A stretch of 64,000 nt of DNA from Verrucomicrobia bacterium Tous-C9LFEB (GCA_903970445.1 CAJCIP010000005.1:1-64000); one strand, 5' to 3'; positions 35,213 to 45,231 are shown, counted from the first letter of the stretch. Numbers and translations: made by a program. Notes: a model not told the origin generated them from the sequence alone.

Positions 35213-36751
35213 ATGGCTGAGCCTTCCATACGAGTCGTCGGTAAAGATGGGTCAGGCATTCATCTGCGGGCCGCAGGAGAGTCGTCGGCATCGGTCCTTG
35301 CTGCTCGTGAAGCTGCCGCACACCAGGTATCGGCACTCTCGCGCGCCATGTGTGCCGCCAGTGTTCGTGTCGCTGATCAGGCTGCCCTTGTACTTGCTGT
35401 CGTTTTCTCACTGTTCAGTTCCCCGTTTGAACGTGGCGAAGCCTTCGAGCATTTTCTAGGTCTGCGCATTTCCATGCGCAACTTGCTTGTTCTTCTTGGC
35501 CTTCTCATTGTTTGGCGATTCTTCTTCTGGGTGGCCGGCACCTACCAGCCACGGCTGAATCCCTCCTTGCGCACTCCACTATGGCGTGTTCCGCTCACGG
35601 CTGGCCTATGTGCTGCCCTGCTTTGCCCTCTCCTACTTTGGGTGCGTCCAGGCGACGAGGCTATTCGCTCCTGCATATTGTTCTGGCTGATTGCCGCAAC
35701 GCTGATGCTGATTGTTCGCGCCGGCGTTCTGATCTACGAACAGCAGATTCGACCAAACTTTCGCAGACGCCGCACAGTACTGATTTGCGGCACCGGTGTA
35801 CGAGCCCGGTCGGTGCTTATGGGCCTTCCCGGCAGCAGGGATTTCAAATATCAGCTTGCGGGCTTCATCGATTCACGCATGCAAAGCGCATGTAGCAGGT
35901 TTGGCAATCTCGCGGGCGGTTTCGACGATCTTGAAACCATACTCATGCGGCAGCCGATTGACGAGGTCATCGTTGCACTTCCGATCAAGAGCCACTTCAA
36001 TGAGATTCAACACATCGTGGACGTTTGCGGTCGCGCCGGGATCCAGACGCAATACCCGCTACTGAATCTTCGTAGCGAGGTGGCCAAGAACCACTCGCTT
36101 GAGCAGGTAGAGGGCACGCGTGTCACGCTGGAGATGGTGCATCGAGATCACCGTCTGGTCTTGAAGAACCTTCTGGACCGCATCATTTCCGCGATTGGTT
36201 TACTCATCCTTTCGCCGCTGCTACTCGCGATTGCGCTCGGCATCAAGCTTTCGAGCAAAGGTCCGGTCTTTTTCATCCAGCAGCGTTATGGGCTGAACAA
36301 GAGACGCTTCGGCATGATCAAGTTTCGGTCGATGGTGACTGACGCCGAGGCCCGCCTGGCCGCACTGGAGCACCTCAACGAGAACTCTGGACCCACTTTC
36401 AAGATGAAGCGCGATCCGCGCATAACGCGTTTTGGCGCGTTGCTCCGGCGCACCTCTCTCGACGAGTTGCCGCAGCTGTTCAATGTGCTGAAGGGTGACA
36501 TGTCTCTAGTTGGGCCGCGGCCTTTACCCCTGCGCGACGTTGAGCGCTTCTTAGAGCCTTGGCTCATGCGGCGATTCTCCGTTAAGCCCGGGATCACCGG
36601 CCTTTGGCAGGTTTCAGGCCGCTCGAATCTTGACTTCTCGCATGCGATAAAACTCGACCTGCGCTACATCGATCACTGGTCGCTGATTATGGACGCGGAG
36701 ATTCTCTTTCGAACCTTCAGCGCTGTTGTGCGAAGCGACGGAGCGTACTAA
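35213..36751 (+). CDS. Polyprenyl-phosphate hexose-1-phosphate transferase (WcaJ/WbaP type)
   Basis: Primes repeat-unit synthesis by moving a sugar-1-phosphate to undecaprenyl phosphate, 512 residues. Four membrane helices lie in the first 180 residues, followed by a CoA-binding-like Rossmann domain (VLICGTGVRARSVLMGLPG) and one helix at about 325-345 (RIISAIGLLILSPLLLAIAL). The C-terminal catalytic domain has FFIQQRYGLNKRRFGMIKFRSM, the DELPQLFNVLKGDMSLVGPRP motif and PGITGLWQVSGRS. This is the complete polyisoprenyl-phosphate transferase layout. The ATG at 35213 starts a normal-length protein. It is divergent from the rest of the locus and ends 3 bp before the convergent ATP-grasp gene. Confidence 0.93.
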   Translation: MAEPSIRVVGKDGSGIHLRAAGESSASVLAAREAAAHQVSALSRAMCAASVRVADQAALVLAVVFSLFSSPFERGEAFEHFLGLRISMRNLLVLLGLLIVWRFFFWVAGTYQPRLNPSLRTPLWRVPLTAGLCAALLCPLLLWVRPGDEAIRSCILFWLIAATLMLIVRAGVLIYEQQIRPNFRRRRTVLICGTGVRARSVLMGLPGSRDFKYQLAGFIDSRMQSACSRFGNLAGGFDDLETILMRQPIDEVIVALPIKSHFNEIQHIVDVCGRAGIQTQYPLLNLRSEVAKNHSLEQVEGTRVTLEMVHRDHRLVLKNLLDRIISAIGLLILSPLLLAIALGIKLSSKGPVFFIQQRYGLNKRRFGMIKFRSMVTDAEARLAALEHLNENSGPTFKMKRDPRITRFGALLRRTSLDELPQLFNVLKGDMSLVGPRPLPLRDVERFLEPWLMRRFSVKPGITGLWQVSGRSNLDFSHAIKLDLRYIDHWSLIMDAEILFRTFSAVVRSDGAY

Positions 36752-36754
36752 GAG

Positions 36755-38005
36755 CTACGAAGTTTCGGAGCGGCTCTGCCACCGGGGATCATCTGTGATG
36801 ACCTGCGGCAACGGCTTGAGCGCGAGTCTCATCAGCTCAGGTGACTCCCATGGGACGTCATGATGCGCGGTGTGGATAAACTCACTGTTTGCGTCTCGAA
36901 TAAGTTCTTGCGGGAAGAGAGCCACGACGTCGCCAGAGGTCATCGCTACCCTGTCCGGCACATGTCGTTCGAGCACTCCGCGCACGTAAGCGGCCATCAA
37001 GTCGCGGCTGGGGCCGAGTGCAAGATGTGCGGTTTGCGTCGGCCTGGGATTCATCTCTATGAGTAGCGGCTCTCCCTGCGCTGTCACCATGAAGTCGAAA
37101 CCGCAAAAGCCAGAGAGATTCAGCCGCGCAGCTATCTTTGCGATTGCCTCTTCCATGGCAGCATCGTGCACAATGCGCAGCACGCTGGAAGGACCGCGCT
37201 CCTGCCACGTTTTCGCGACTTCAAGACACGCAGAAGCAAGCACGCGGCCTTCGTGGCATATGGCCATGCTTGTCCGCTCCGAGCCTCCCTGCACAAACTT
37301 CTGAGCAGTGATCGCGAGCGTTTCTCGCTTTGCCCAGGAACGCAGATGCGCCCAATTCTTGAACAGGATCCCGCGTCGTATGACGCGTGCAAGATTTGGC
37401 GGGTAGTGGAGCTTTTTCCAGCTTCGTTGGGCCTCACGGAGATCACGCACGATGTGAACTCCGTCACCTCCGGAGGTCATGTCGGCCTTTAGCACTAAAG
37501 GAAAACCAAGTTTGGCGACCGCTGCTTCCAGTTCGCTCTCTTGATCTACGCATACTGTTTCGGGAACCGCCACGCCTTCATCCAGGGCGATCTGCAATAC
37601 ATGCATGCGCGATCGGGCGGCAAAAAGCGCCTCGCGTGAGCCGAGCGACGTGCGGAGGAGTTCAATGAGATATCGATTGTCATGATCGTTCTTTGCTTCG
37701 GCTCCAAGCCAAAGTTCTTGCAGATGAATCACGCTGCGCTCGTCGGCGGGAATAACGGCGCCGGGGCGAAGATCGAGAAGAAGATGTCGTATTCGGCTCA
37801 GTGGCCGAAGTGGACTGTGCCGGTGGAACGAACGAATTGCGCCTGTCACTAGAGCAGGATGGGCAGCCGGAGCGAGCAACAATACTTCGCAACCCAAAGA
37901 CGCCAGTACCATGGATTGCCGGGCCGTCGAAAGCCACATCTCGGTAGATATGACGAGGACCTTCGGCTCTATGACCAGGCGAGCTTGCTCTTGCGTTTCG
38001 CTCAT
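36755..38005 (-). CDS. ATP-grasp ligase-like protein
   Basis: Predicted carboxylate-amine/thiol ligase of 416 residues. The ATP-grasp fold is seen as AAVAKLGFPLVLKADMTSGGDGVHIV (ATP lysine and glycine loop), KFVQGGSERTSMAI, and the metal-binding GFCGFDFMVTAQGEPLLIEMNPRPTQT. The N-terminal part (KVLVISTEMWLSTARQSMVLASLG) is a Rossmann-like domain. The start at 38005 begins the domain; a longer frame to 38170 runs into the divergent gene and is rejected, although no strong ribosome site is seen at 38005. Its partner is the flavoprotein 139 bp away. Substrates are unknown; a peptide-like or amide product is possible. Confidence 0.83.
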   Translation of the reverse strand: MSETQEQARLVIEPKVLVISTEMWLSTARQSMVLASLGCEVLLLAPAAHPALVTGAIRSFHRHSPLRPLSRIRHLLLDLRPGAVIPADERSVIHLQELWLGAEAKNDHDNRYLIELLRTSLGSREALFAARSRMHVLQIALDEGVAVPETVCVDQESELEAAVAKLGFPLVLKADMTSGGDGVHIVRDLREAQRSWKKLHYPPNLARVIRRGILFKNWAHLRSWAKRETLAITAQKFVQGGSERTSMAICHEGRVLASACLEVAKTWQERGPSSVLRIVHDAAMEEAIAKIAARLNLSGFCGFDFMVTAQGEPLLIEMNPRPTQTAHLALGPSRDLMAAYVRGVLERHVPDRVAMTSGDVVALFPQELIRDANSEFIHTAHHDVPWESPELMRLALKPLPQVITDDPRWQSRSETS

Positions 38006-38144
38006 CAGGCGCCAGTTTATCGCCGCTCGAACGCGCGTTGATATCACCTTCTTCGATCCAACTAACGCTCTTGGTGCATAGCTCCATAAACGCGCAGGGT
38101 CTAATCTGATAGAGGTAACCAGCGAGCTGTACAAACGCCTGCGC

Positions 38145-39401
38145 ATGGAACACACACACGCCGTCATCATCGGAGCCGGACCCTACGGACTTTCTCTCGC
38201 TGCGCATTTCCGCGAAGCAGGAATCCCCTTCCGCGCGTTTGGCCACCCGATGCACACGTGGAAAACGCAGATGCCGGTGGGCATGAAGCTCAAGTCAGAT
38301 GGTTTCGCTTCCAGCCTGTCTGCAGGCTCGCAAAGCTTCACGCTTGCCGAGTGGAGCGCAGACAACGGTCGCCACTACCACGACACACTGATCCCTGTTC
38401 CGCTTGAAGACTTCATCGAGTACGGTGAGGAGTTTGCGCGGCGTTTCGTTCCGAATCTTGAAGAAACGAATGTAACGGCCGTGGTGCGGGAAGGCCGTGG
38501 GTACCGCGTGACACTTGAAACAGGCGAGACGTTCCACTCGGAAAAAATTATCCTCGCCATGGGCGTGGGCAACTTCAACTTCATACCCAGCTTCTTGCGT
38601 GGGCTGCCGGAAGGCACGGTTTCACATAGCTCTGAACATCGCACCTTCGATGAATTCAATGGGCGCGATGTTACAGTGCTAGGCCGTGGAGCGAGCTCGT
38701 TGAATGCTGCTGTTTTGCTGAGCGAGCTTGGAGCAAACGTAACGCTCATTGCGCGCAGCCGTAAGATTCACATCCATGAACCAACGTCAGACAAGCGCTC
38801 CTTCTATCAGAAGGTGCGTCATCCGCTTTCGCCGCTTGGTGTCGGCGTTCGCTCATGGTTGGCTTGCGCTTGGCCAGATCTTTTTCGGATTCTGCCTGCA
38901 GCAGTGCGGCGCATCATCGTGTTCAAGCACCTGGGCCCAGCTGGTGGAACGGCTCTGCAAGGCCGCATTCATGGGCGATTCCCTGCTCTGCTTGGCTGGT
39001 CCATTGATTCCGTAGAGGCCGTTCCGGGTACCGACCAAATCAGAATGCAGCTTTTAGGTCCGAAAGGTGAAAAGCGCGAGCACATGACGTCACACATCAT
39101 CGCCGGCACGGGTTACCGCGTTGACCTTGCTCGTCTTTCGTTCCTGCCGGAAGAACTCGCTTTGCAGATTCAGCGCGAGCCGAACGGGCAGCCAACGTTG
39201 AACCGCAACTTTGAAACGTCCGTGAAGGGCATTTACTTTGTCGGGCCTGCTGCCGCAGCAAGCTTCGGCCCGCTCATGCGCTTTGCAGCCGGCGCTCAGT
39301 ACGCTGCGACTCGCATCACGGACCATGTGCGCCGTGAGCTTGCACGTGAGCCGCAACGTTCACGGTCCACCGTCGCTGTGCCGTCGATGACCGGGCAGTA
39401 A
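38145..39401 (+). CDS. FAD/NAD(P)-dependent oxidoreductase (N-monooxygenase-like)
   Basis: Flavoprotein of 418 residues. The FAD-binding motif GAGPYGLSLAAHF is at residues 10-22, and a second dinucleotide motif, VTVLGRGASSLNAA, is near 180. The shape is that of lysine/ornithine N-hydroxylases and related flavin monooxygenases, including the LKSDGFASSL and GTGYRVDLARL (ATGY-like) motifs. The substrate is unknown. It diverges from the ATP-grasp gene, sharing a 139-bp promoter region, and its stop abuts the RidA stop with no gap. The pair could make and oxidise an amide or amine, but this is inference. Confidence 0.8.
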   Translation: MEHTHAVIIGAGPYGLSLAAHFREAGIPFRAFGHPMHTWKTQMPVGMKLKSDGFASSLSAGSQSFTLAEWSADNGRHYHDTLIPVPLEDFIEYGEEFARRFVPNLEETNVTAVVREGRGYRVTLETGETFHSEKIILAMGVGNFNFIPSFLRGLPEGTVSHSSEHRTFDEFNGRDVTVLGRGASSLNAAVLLSELGANVTLIARSRKIHIHEPTSDKRSFYQKVRHPLSPLGVGVRSWLACAWPDLFRILPAAVRRIIVFKHLGPAGGTALQGRIHGRFPALLGWSIDSVEAVPGTDQIRMQLLGPKGEKREHMTSHIIAGTGYRVDLARLSFLPEELALQIQREPNGQPTLNRNFETSVKGIYFVGPAAAASFGPLMRFAAGAQYAATRITDHVRRELAREPQRSRSTVAVPSMTGQ

Positions 39402-39890
39402 CTACTTCGAGCGAACGGCGATCACTTCAATCTCAACCAGTGCCCATGGCGCCGCAAGCGCGGCGACCTGAAACGCAGAACGTGCAGGCTTGTTGGGCTG
39501 CCCCGCTGTGCCAAAGTACTTCAAGTACTCCGACTGCATACCGGCAAAATCCAGTTTGCCGCTCTCAGGGTCGGGGCCGAGGAAGACGGTCATCTTCACG
39601 ACATCCTTCATGTCGAGACCTTGCTCCTGTAGTCGCTTTTGGATTTTTGCAAATACGCTTGCAGCCTGAGCCTTTGTGTCGCCGTAATCTGCAGCGATGT
39701 TCTTCGTCGCGTCTGCAGGCGTGACTGGATCGGCCAACTGCCCGCTGAGATAGTAGGTGTCACCCGCCCAAGCCCCTATTGCGATTGGCGACTTGTCTAC
39801 CTGCACATGTTTGACAATCGTCTGCGCTTGCGCCAGTGGCCAAGCGAGCAATGCTGCTAACAGAGCAGGGTTCTTCCAACACTTCATCAT
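39402..39890 (-). CDS. Exported RidA-family enamine/imine deaminase
   Basis: A 162-residue RidA/YjgF protein with a signal peptide (LLAALLAWPLAQAQ). RidA proteins hydrolyse reactive imines to ketones and ammonia. The family signs are present: GDTYYLSGQLA, ADYGDTKAQAASVFAKIQ, the active-site Arg in KPARSAFQVAAL, and VEIEVIAV at the end. Most RidA proteins are cytosolic; the signal peptide places this one outside. GGGAGAAG lies before the ATG (39890, or the next ATG at 39887). It lies nine bases after the amine oxidase stop, so the two form an operon. This fits removal of the imine made by that oxidase. Confidence 0.88.
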   Translation of the reverse strand: MMKCWKNPALLAALLAWPLAQAQTIVKHVQVDKSPIAIGAWAGDTYYLSGQLADPVTPADATKNIAADYGDTKAQAASVFAKIQKRLQEQGLDMKDVVKMTVFLGPDPESGKLDFAGMQSEYLKYFGTAGQPNKPARSAFQVAALAAPWALVEIEVIAVRSK

Positions 39891-39899
39891 GTCTTCTCC

Positions 39900-41609
39900 C
39901 TAACTTTGATTCATTCTCGAAGGCGCCGAAGCGAGCTTTGTCGCCTTCACATGGTCGCTGATTGCCTGCACCGCACGCAGCGCGCTAAGCGCGGCGCCCT
40001 CCTGCCAACCGACGAGATGCGACGTATGGTCCCCGATCAGCATGATCGGCCAGTCCGGCTGAATGAGAGCCTCGTAGGCCCCATTGGTTTCCGTGGCTGC
40101 GGCGGTTGGCTGTTTCTCTCCGCCCGTGCTGCCTTTTTGAACGATCCCAGGAGCCTGCGCGCTGTTCACACGCTTGCGCCTGCCGTGTTTATCCTTTTTG
40201 TAGAGACTGTCACCAGAGCCGTAGCTTTGAATCCACGAGCCCTCATTGAAGGAAACGCGACCCCAGCCAACATACATTGGCTTTTCCAGTTCCTTGCCGT
40301 GCCCAGGATGCAAACGCTCCATTGATTTGCGACTTTCCTCGAGCTTCTCCCGGTAAGAAAGTGTCGCAAAGGAGCTATCAAGCTCGTCTGTGTAGCCACT
40401 CACCACAACGCCGCGGTCTGTAAACATTCCCGCGGAAGGAAACCAGATCGGACTACAGCCGACGTTGCAGAACTCGAGGCCACCGTAGATGTTGTAGTCC
40501 TCCTCCCAGAAGCGGCGGCTTTCCCATGCGACCTTGTAAGCATGAGCGTACTCACTTTCGCGAACCACCTTCTGGTGCGATTCGGTCAGATCGTTTGGAA
40601 TGTTTCTGAGGATGGTGAGCGGCAGCCCACACAAACAGTAATCTGCTTGGATGGACTTCTTGTCTCCTCCCTCGACATAGGAGACAACCACGCCGTGCGA
40701 GGTCTTTCGGATCTCACTAACAATCGAGTTGTACTTCACAAGCGACCCAAGCGACTTCGCGAAAGCGTAAGGGATGCGGTCCATACCACCCACCGGCTGG
40801 AACATTGTCGCCTGCTGATCGAACGCTTGATCGAACAGCAAACCCTCCCAGAAGTTCGCATCGAGCAAAGTGTGCATGTCTAAAGGAACGCTCAGGACAC
40901 CCGCCTCATCGCCTGCGCCTGGTGTTCTGGAATAGCCCGCGCGGTCGTCGCCGATGTAACTGCCGGCATCATTCAGCGGACCGTAGGTTGAAAGGAAGTC
41001 CATCATGCGTTCGCGGTCGGCGCTAGTGATCTCTGCGTCAAGAGCGCCTGCATTGATGCACTTCATCAGCAGTTCACTGACATGGCCGCGCGTATCGTTC
41101 GCTACCTGACGCATCGTTGCGGCCTTACCGTCATTCGCCTTATCGTTCTGCAGAAAGGCGGAATTCGTCATGTTTACTTCCACCTGCAGCTCTACGCCGA
41201 GCTTGCGGCAGTAGTTCAGCATGTGCGTGTGGATGGAGGGCAAACGGGCAGGGCCGAAGTTTTGATAGTGGCCGGTGTCCCACGTACATCGCTGCGCAGC
41301 CATGCCGTTCAGCACAACACTGTCGCCGCCGCGAACAGTCCAATTGCGGCCTCCCGGTCTCGAGCGTGCTTCGAGAACTGTGCATTGATAGCCAAGCGCA
41401 CGGAGTTCATAGGCCGCCACCAATCCGCTGATGCCACCGCCTAAGATCACCACGGTCGTCCCATTTCCGGAGCCGGGCGCGGCTTCGATTCTTGCTTGTG
41501 CGACGGCGCGGTGCTCCACAAGCCCTAAGCCTTGCATGGCAACAAACGCAGCACTGTAGCCGCCCGCCTGTCCCACGCGCATAAGGAAATCTCGACGAGA
41601 AAGTCCCAC
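39900..41609 (-). CDS. Tat-exported flavin amine oxidase
   Basis: FAD-dependent amine/amino-acid oxidase of 569 residues. The N-terminus has the twin-arginine motif SRRDFLM and a hydrophobic core, so the protein is folded with FAD before export. The dinucleotide motif VVILGGGISGLVAAYEL is followed by EARSRPGGRNWTVRGG, and the C-terminus by the second FAD contact HTSHLVGWQEGAALSALRA. These match the monoamine oxidase / L-amino-acid oxidase superfamily. The start is GTG at 41609 because a full AGGAGG lies eight bases before it. It is followed by exported RidA. Which amine or amino acid is oxidised cannot be read. Confidence 0.87.
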   Translation of the reverse strand: MGLSRRDFLMRVGQAGGYSAAFVAMQGLGLVEHRAVAQARIEAAPGSGNGTTVVILGGGISGLVAAYELRALGYQCTVLEARSRPGGRNWTVRGGDSVVLNGMAAQRCTWDTGHYQNFGPARLPSIHTHMLNYCRKLGVELQVEVNMTNSAFLQNDKANDGKAATMRQVANDTRGHVSELLMKCINAGALDAEITSADRERMMDFLSTYGPLNDAGSYIGDDRAGYSRTPGAGDEAGVLSVPLDMHTLLDANFWEGLLFDQAFDQQATMFQPVGGMDRIPYAFAKSLGSLVKYNSIVSEIRKTSHGVVVSYVEGGDKKSIQADYCLCGLPLTILRNIPNDLTESHQKVVRESEYAHAYKVAWESRRFWEEDYNIYGGLEFCNVGCSPIWFPSAGMFTDRGVVVSGYTDELDSSFATLSYREKLEESRKSMERLHPGHGKELEKPMYVGWGRVSFNEGSWIQSYGSGDSLYKKDKHGRRKRVNSAQAPGIVQKGSTGGEKQPTAAATETNGAYEALIQPDWPIMLIGDHTSHLVGWQEGAALSALRAVQAISDHVKATKLASAPSRMNQS

Positions 41610-41754
41610 TGCTCCATCCTCCTGGCGACAACAAGATAGACAAAGGCCGAACGCGAAAGATCGCGGCCACAGATTTCATGAAGGGTGTTGTTGATTCAAT
41701 GTACAGGAAGACTCGCCCGAAGCTTATGGAGAGGAGCAGATTGCGACTGAGAAT

Positions 41755-42834
41755 CTAGCTGGAGCGTTCAAGCCTCTGCTGCCACTCCGCTACCAATCTG
41801 GCTTCGGTCGCGGCAAATGTGAGATGGCCAACTTTGCGAGCAGCGCGTGGTTCTTTCCCATAGTCATGTCGCAGAAGCTCTGGAAAGAGTTTTGTGTCTT
41901 GCTCAGGCGGCATTTCACGGATGCAATTCAGCATGATCATCGGTCTGCTTTGCGTGTTGCCAAGCGGCATGCCACATATTGCCCGCAGATGATTTTCGAA
42001 CTGAGAACTGTCGGAACCTTCTATCGTCCAATGGCCTGAATTGTGCACGCGCGGCGCCATTTCATTGGCGATGAGGCAATTGCCAGCGACGAAGAACTCG
42101 ACGGTCAGTACACCGACGTAGTCGAGCCCTTCGAGTAGCGTTCGCAGATAGCCTTCTGCCTGCTGCTGCAAAGAAGAGTTCAGGAACGGCGCAACTGATT
42201 TCCGCAGGATGCCGTCACGATGAAAATTCTCCACAAGAGGATAGAAGGCGACCGCACCGTCCTTACCACGTACGGCGATCAGCGAAACCTCTGTGTCGAA
42301 ATGCAACATGCCTTCCACAATGCACGGCACCTTTCCTAGCTGGTCCCATGCAGGAGCAAATCCTTTTCGCTCATAAATCCGCACCTGACCTTTACCGTCA
42401 TAACCCATGCGGCGAGTTTTCAGAATCGCAGGCAGACCTGTTACAGCGAGCGCCAAGACAAAATCGGCGGGAGTGTCTACCGGCGCAAACGGAGCGGCCT
42501 CAAGGCCACACTCCTGGAAGAAACGCTTCTCAAGTAAGCGATCCTGCGCGACTCCGATTGCATGCGCGTTCGGAAACAGGTTTATGCCGGTCAGCACCTC
42601 CGGCTGGATGTTCTCGCTCTCGACGGTAACGACATCGACCTGCTTTGCGAACTTTGCTACGTCACTTGCATCCTCAAGATTCACAGGAACGACAGTCGCG
42701 ACTGACGCAGCGCAATCACCAGGTTGTCCAGCGCAGATGACGTCGACACCTATGTGTTTGCCCGCTTCGGCAAGCATCAGCGCCAATTGACCGGCGCCGA
42801 GCACGCCTACGCGCATCCCCTTAGCCACATTCAT
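41755..42834 (-). CDS. purK: N5-carboxyaminoimidazole ribonucleotide synthase
   Basis: ATP-dependent carboxylation of AIR with bicarbonate, the step before PurE; 359 residues. ATP-grasp fold: [17 protein letters not shown] at the N-terminus, [16 protein letters not shown], the [25 protein letters not shown] block near residue 260, and PLGNTQSRP. These are the PurK signatures. It is the last of eight tightly packed purine genes; its ATG overlaps the purE stop (ATGA). The presence of PurK and PurE together means the bacterial N5-CAIR route is used. Confidence 0.95.
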   Translation of the reverse strand: MNVAKGMRVGVLGAGQLALMLAEAGKHIGVDVICAGQPGDCAASVATVVPVNLEDASDVAKFAKQVDVVTVESENIQPEVLTGINLFPNAHAIGVAQDRLLEKRFFQECGLEAAPFAPVDTPADFVLALAVTGLPAILKTRRMGYDGKGQVRIYERKGFAPAWDQLGKVPCIVEGMLHFDTEVSLIAVRGKDGAVAFYPLVENFHRDGILRKSVAPFLNSSLQQQAEGYLRTLLEGLDYVGVLTVEFFVAGNCLIANEMAPRVHNSGHWTIEGSDSSQFENHLRAICGMPLGNTQSRPMIMLNCIREMPPEQDTKLFPELLRHDYGKEPRAARKVGHLTFAATEARLVAEWQQRLERSS

Positions 42835-43352
42835 ACTCGTGGATCGGGTTGTGCAAGCACAGCATCGGTTTGTGCTTTGCGAAACGCATTCAGCCGCTGC
42901 GCGATCCCGTCGTCATGCAGGGCAAGGATCGATGCTGCGAAGAGACCGGCATTCTTGCTGCCAGATACGCCAATTGCGAATGTTGCTACGGGAATACCAG
43001 CGGGCATCTGCACAATGGATAGCAGGCTATCCATGCCGTTGAGAGCTTCGCTCTTTACTGGAACGCCGAGGACCGGCAAGCGCGTTTTCGCCGCCAGCAT
43101 TCCGGGGAGATGTGCGGCGCCGCCGGCGCCGGCGATGATGATCCGCAGCCCGCGAGCTTCGGCTGTATCGGCATACTGCATTAATTTGTCTGGTGTGCGG
43201 TGCGCGGAAACGACTTCTGCCTCATAGGAGATGCCAAGCTCGTCGAGCACCTTCGCCGCAGGCTCCATCGCGGGCCAGTCAGAGCGAGAGCCCATGACGA
43301 TTCCGACTACAACGCTTGCGGATTTGGGTTCTTCGCTCAATCTGCTTTCCAT
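42831..43352 (-). CDS. purE: N5-CAIR mutase
   Basis: Converts N5-CAIR to CAIR; class I PurE, 173 residues. Motifs are [33 protein letters not shown] (active-site His in SAHRTP) and [19 protein letters not shown]. It overlaps purN by 16 bp at its start and purK by four bases at its end. The order purE-purK is the usual one. Some 10 residues before the VGIV strand are not conserved, but the ATG at 43352 is the only good start. Confidence 0.95.
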   Translation of the reverse strand: MESRLSEEPKSASVVVGIVMGSRSDWPAMEPAAKVLDELGISYEAEVVSAHRTPDKLMQYADTAEARGLRIIIAGAGGAAHLPGMLAAKTRLPVLGVPVKSEALNGMDSLLSIVQMPAGIPVATFAIGVSGSKNAGLFAASILALHDDGIAQRLNAFRKAQTDAVLAQPDPRV

Positions 43353-43912
43353 CCCTGCAGAACTTCGACAAACGCCTGCTGCTCCAGGGCCTGCACCCTG
43401 TCTTGCAACGATTCCACGGTATCACCCGACAGCACAGCGCAGCGCTTCTGTAGGACGATGGGGCCGCCGTCGACGTCTTCCGTCACGTGGTGAATCGTGC
43501 ATCCTGTCTCGGTCACTCCGCTGGTCAGAACAGCTTCGTGAACCTTCTTGTTCATCATGCCTCCGAAGGCAGGAAGAAGCGACGGATGCACATTCAATAA
43601 CCGCCCGCGCCAAGCTTCTACGAACGACGGAGAAACGATGCGCATGTAGCCCACCATCAGCACGATGGTCGCTTCCGCCTGTTGCAGGGCTGCCGTGACA
43701 AGCTCATCGTAAGCCTGCCGCGTGCGCCCGACTGGATCGAGCACCAACGTTGGCAAATTGTGATCCGCAGCGCGATTTAACATGGGGGCTGTCGGCTTGT
43801 CGGCGACGATCAAAACAATTTCGGCATCGAGCGTACCCGCTTCGATAGCGTCGATAACGCCCTGGAGCGCGGTTCCCCGCGTAGACGCGAGCACACCGAT
43901 GCGCAGACTCAT
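43337..43912 (-). CDS. purN: Phosphoribosylglycinamide formyltransferase
   Basis: Formyl-THF-dependent formylation of GAR, 191 residues from the ATG at 43912. The start overlaps the purD stop (ATGA) and begins the fold at [15 protein letters not shown]; a longer frame inside purD is rejected. The catalytic set Asn-His-Asp is seen in [14 protein letters not shown] and [13 protein letters not shown]. Its length is normal for PurN. No purT or purH is in the window. Confidence 0.94.
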   Translation of the reverse strand: MSLRIGVLASTRGTALQGVIDAIEAGTLDAEIVLIVADKPTAPMLNRAADHNLPTLVLDPVGRTRQAYDELVTAALQQAEATIVLMVGYMRIVSPSFVEAWRGRLLNVHPSLLPAFGGMMNKKVHEAVLTSGVTETGCTIHHVTEDVDGGPIVLQKRCAVLSGDTVESLQDRVQALEQQAFVEVLQGWKAD

Positions 43913-45231
43913 ACGGACCTCAGGCGTTGCATATGAGCGACACGGCGTGTGATCGCGGATGCTGTGCCTATGTCTTTGCGGTGGAAGAGAGGACCTGACA
44001 CAGTCAACGTGGCTTGCTCGCACGAAGCCTCAGCTTCTGCAATGCTGTTGCCGGTACTCACAAAACCTACGACGCGTGTACCCGAAACGATCATGCGGTG
44101 GTCCTGTTCGACTAAGCCTCCGAGATACATAGTGGTTTGATCTGGAAGCTGATCTGGCAGTTGCACAATTCCGCCCTGCTGTGGCGCGTCCGGATAGCCT
44201 TCCGACACCATGTATTTGCAGACGCTTGCCTTGCGTGTGAATCTTACGTCCGTTTCGTACAAGGTGCCTTCGACAAGTCCACGGCAGATACTGACTAAGT
44301 CTGTCTCTAGCAAGGTAAGTACGTTGAGCGCTTCGGGATCGCCGAAGCGTGCGTTGTACTCGATGAGCCTAACGCCGTCCTTCGTCGCCATGAAACCACC
44401 GTACAGCACGCCCTGATAGGACACGCCACACTCTGACACGAGTGCCGCGGCTACCTGCTCGTTCATGCGCTGCGCAGCGTCAATGTCCGCCTGCGCAAGG
44501 AACGGAAGTTTGCCGTCGGCATCGGTGTAAGTTCCCATGCCGCCGGTATTTGGTCCCTTGTCTCCTTCGTAGGCGCGCTTGTGATCCTGCGCTGGCGGCA
44601 TGTGCCGCAGAGTCCTACCGTCGCAAAAACTAAGTAAGGAGAACTCTTCGCCTTCCATCTTCTCTTCGATAACAAAGGCATGCTCTTCATCGATCAATTC
44701 ACGGCAATATGCCAGACTGTCCTCGAGTGAATGGAGATGGTCCCCCCACACCTTAACACCTTTGCCACCTGCAAGACCGTCGTCTTTGATGACATGACTT
44801 TCTGGCAAAGTTCGCAGAGTTTCTTCTACGCCTTCCATCGAATCGAATCGCCGGAAAAACGGATTGCCCGCGATGCCGTACTTGCGAAGCAGTTCGCGGG
44901 TGAAACTCTTGCTGGACTCGATGCGCGCGAGATGACGCCGAGGACCAACTACCGGCACTCCTAGAGCCCAGAGCGCATCTGCCAGACCTGCGGCTAACGG
45001 CGCCTCGGGTCCGATGATCGCCAGAGTCGCACGTTGCTCTGCGGCAAAGCGCGAGATCGACGGTAGATCAGTCACGCTTCCTGCCCCGTACGACACACAA
45101 AGTGGAGCAATGCCGGCGTTCCGTATCGCGCCAAAGCACAGAACTTCCGGGTGCTGCGGAGAGCGAGTCAGGGCGACTGCAATAGCATGCTCACGTGCGC
45201 CTGAACCAACGATCAGGATGCGCTCTCTCAT
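43909..45231 (-). CDS. purD: Phosphoribosylamine-glycine ligase (GARS)
   Basis: ATP-grasp ligase that joins glycine to phosphoribosylamine, 440 residues. Motifs include ILIVGSGAREHAIAVAL, GLAGGKGVKVW, FVIEEKMEGEEFSLLSFCDG, PPAQDHKRAYEGDKGPNTGGMG and EYNARFGDPEALNVL. All are PurD landmarks. Its ATG overlaps the purC stop (ATGA) and its stop overlaps the purN start. Nothing unusual is seen. Confidence 0.96.
   Translation of the reverse strand: MRERILIVGSGAREHAIAVALTRSPQHPEVLCFGAIRNAGIAPLCVSYGAGSVTDLPSISRFAAEQRATLAIIGPEAPLAAGLADALWALGVPVVGPRRHLARIESSKSFTRELLRKYGIAGNPFFRRFDSMEGVEETLRTLPESHVIKDDGLAGGKGVKVWGDHLHSLEDSLAYCRELIDEEHAFVIEEKMEGEEFSLLSFCDGRTLRHMPPAQDHKRAYEGDKGPNTGGMGTYTDADGKLPFLAQADIDAAQRMNEQVAAALVSECGVSYQGVLYGGFMATKDGVRLIEYNARFGDPEALNVLTLLETDLVSICRGLVEGTLYETDVRFTRKASVCKYMVSEGYPDAPQQGGIVQLPDQLPDQTTMYLGGLVEQDHRMIVSGTRVVGFVSTGNSIAEAEASCEQATLTVSGPLFHRKDIGTASAITRRVAHMQRLRSV

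Noticed and set aside
38006-38170. A longer ATP-grasp protein starting at 38170
   Set aside because: The extension runs into the divergent flavoprotein gene and does not look like a conserved domain.
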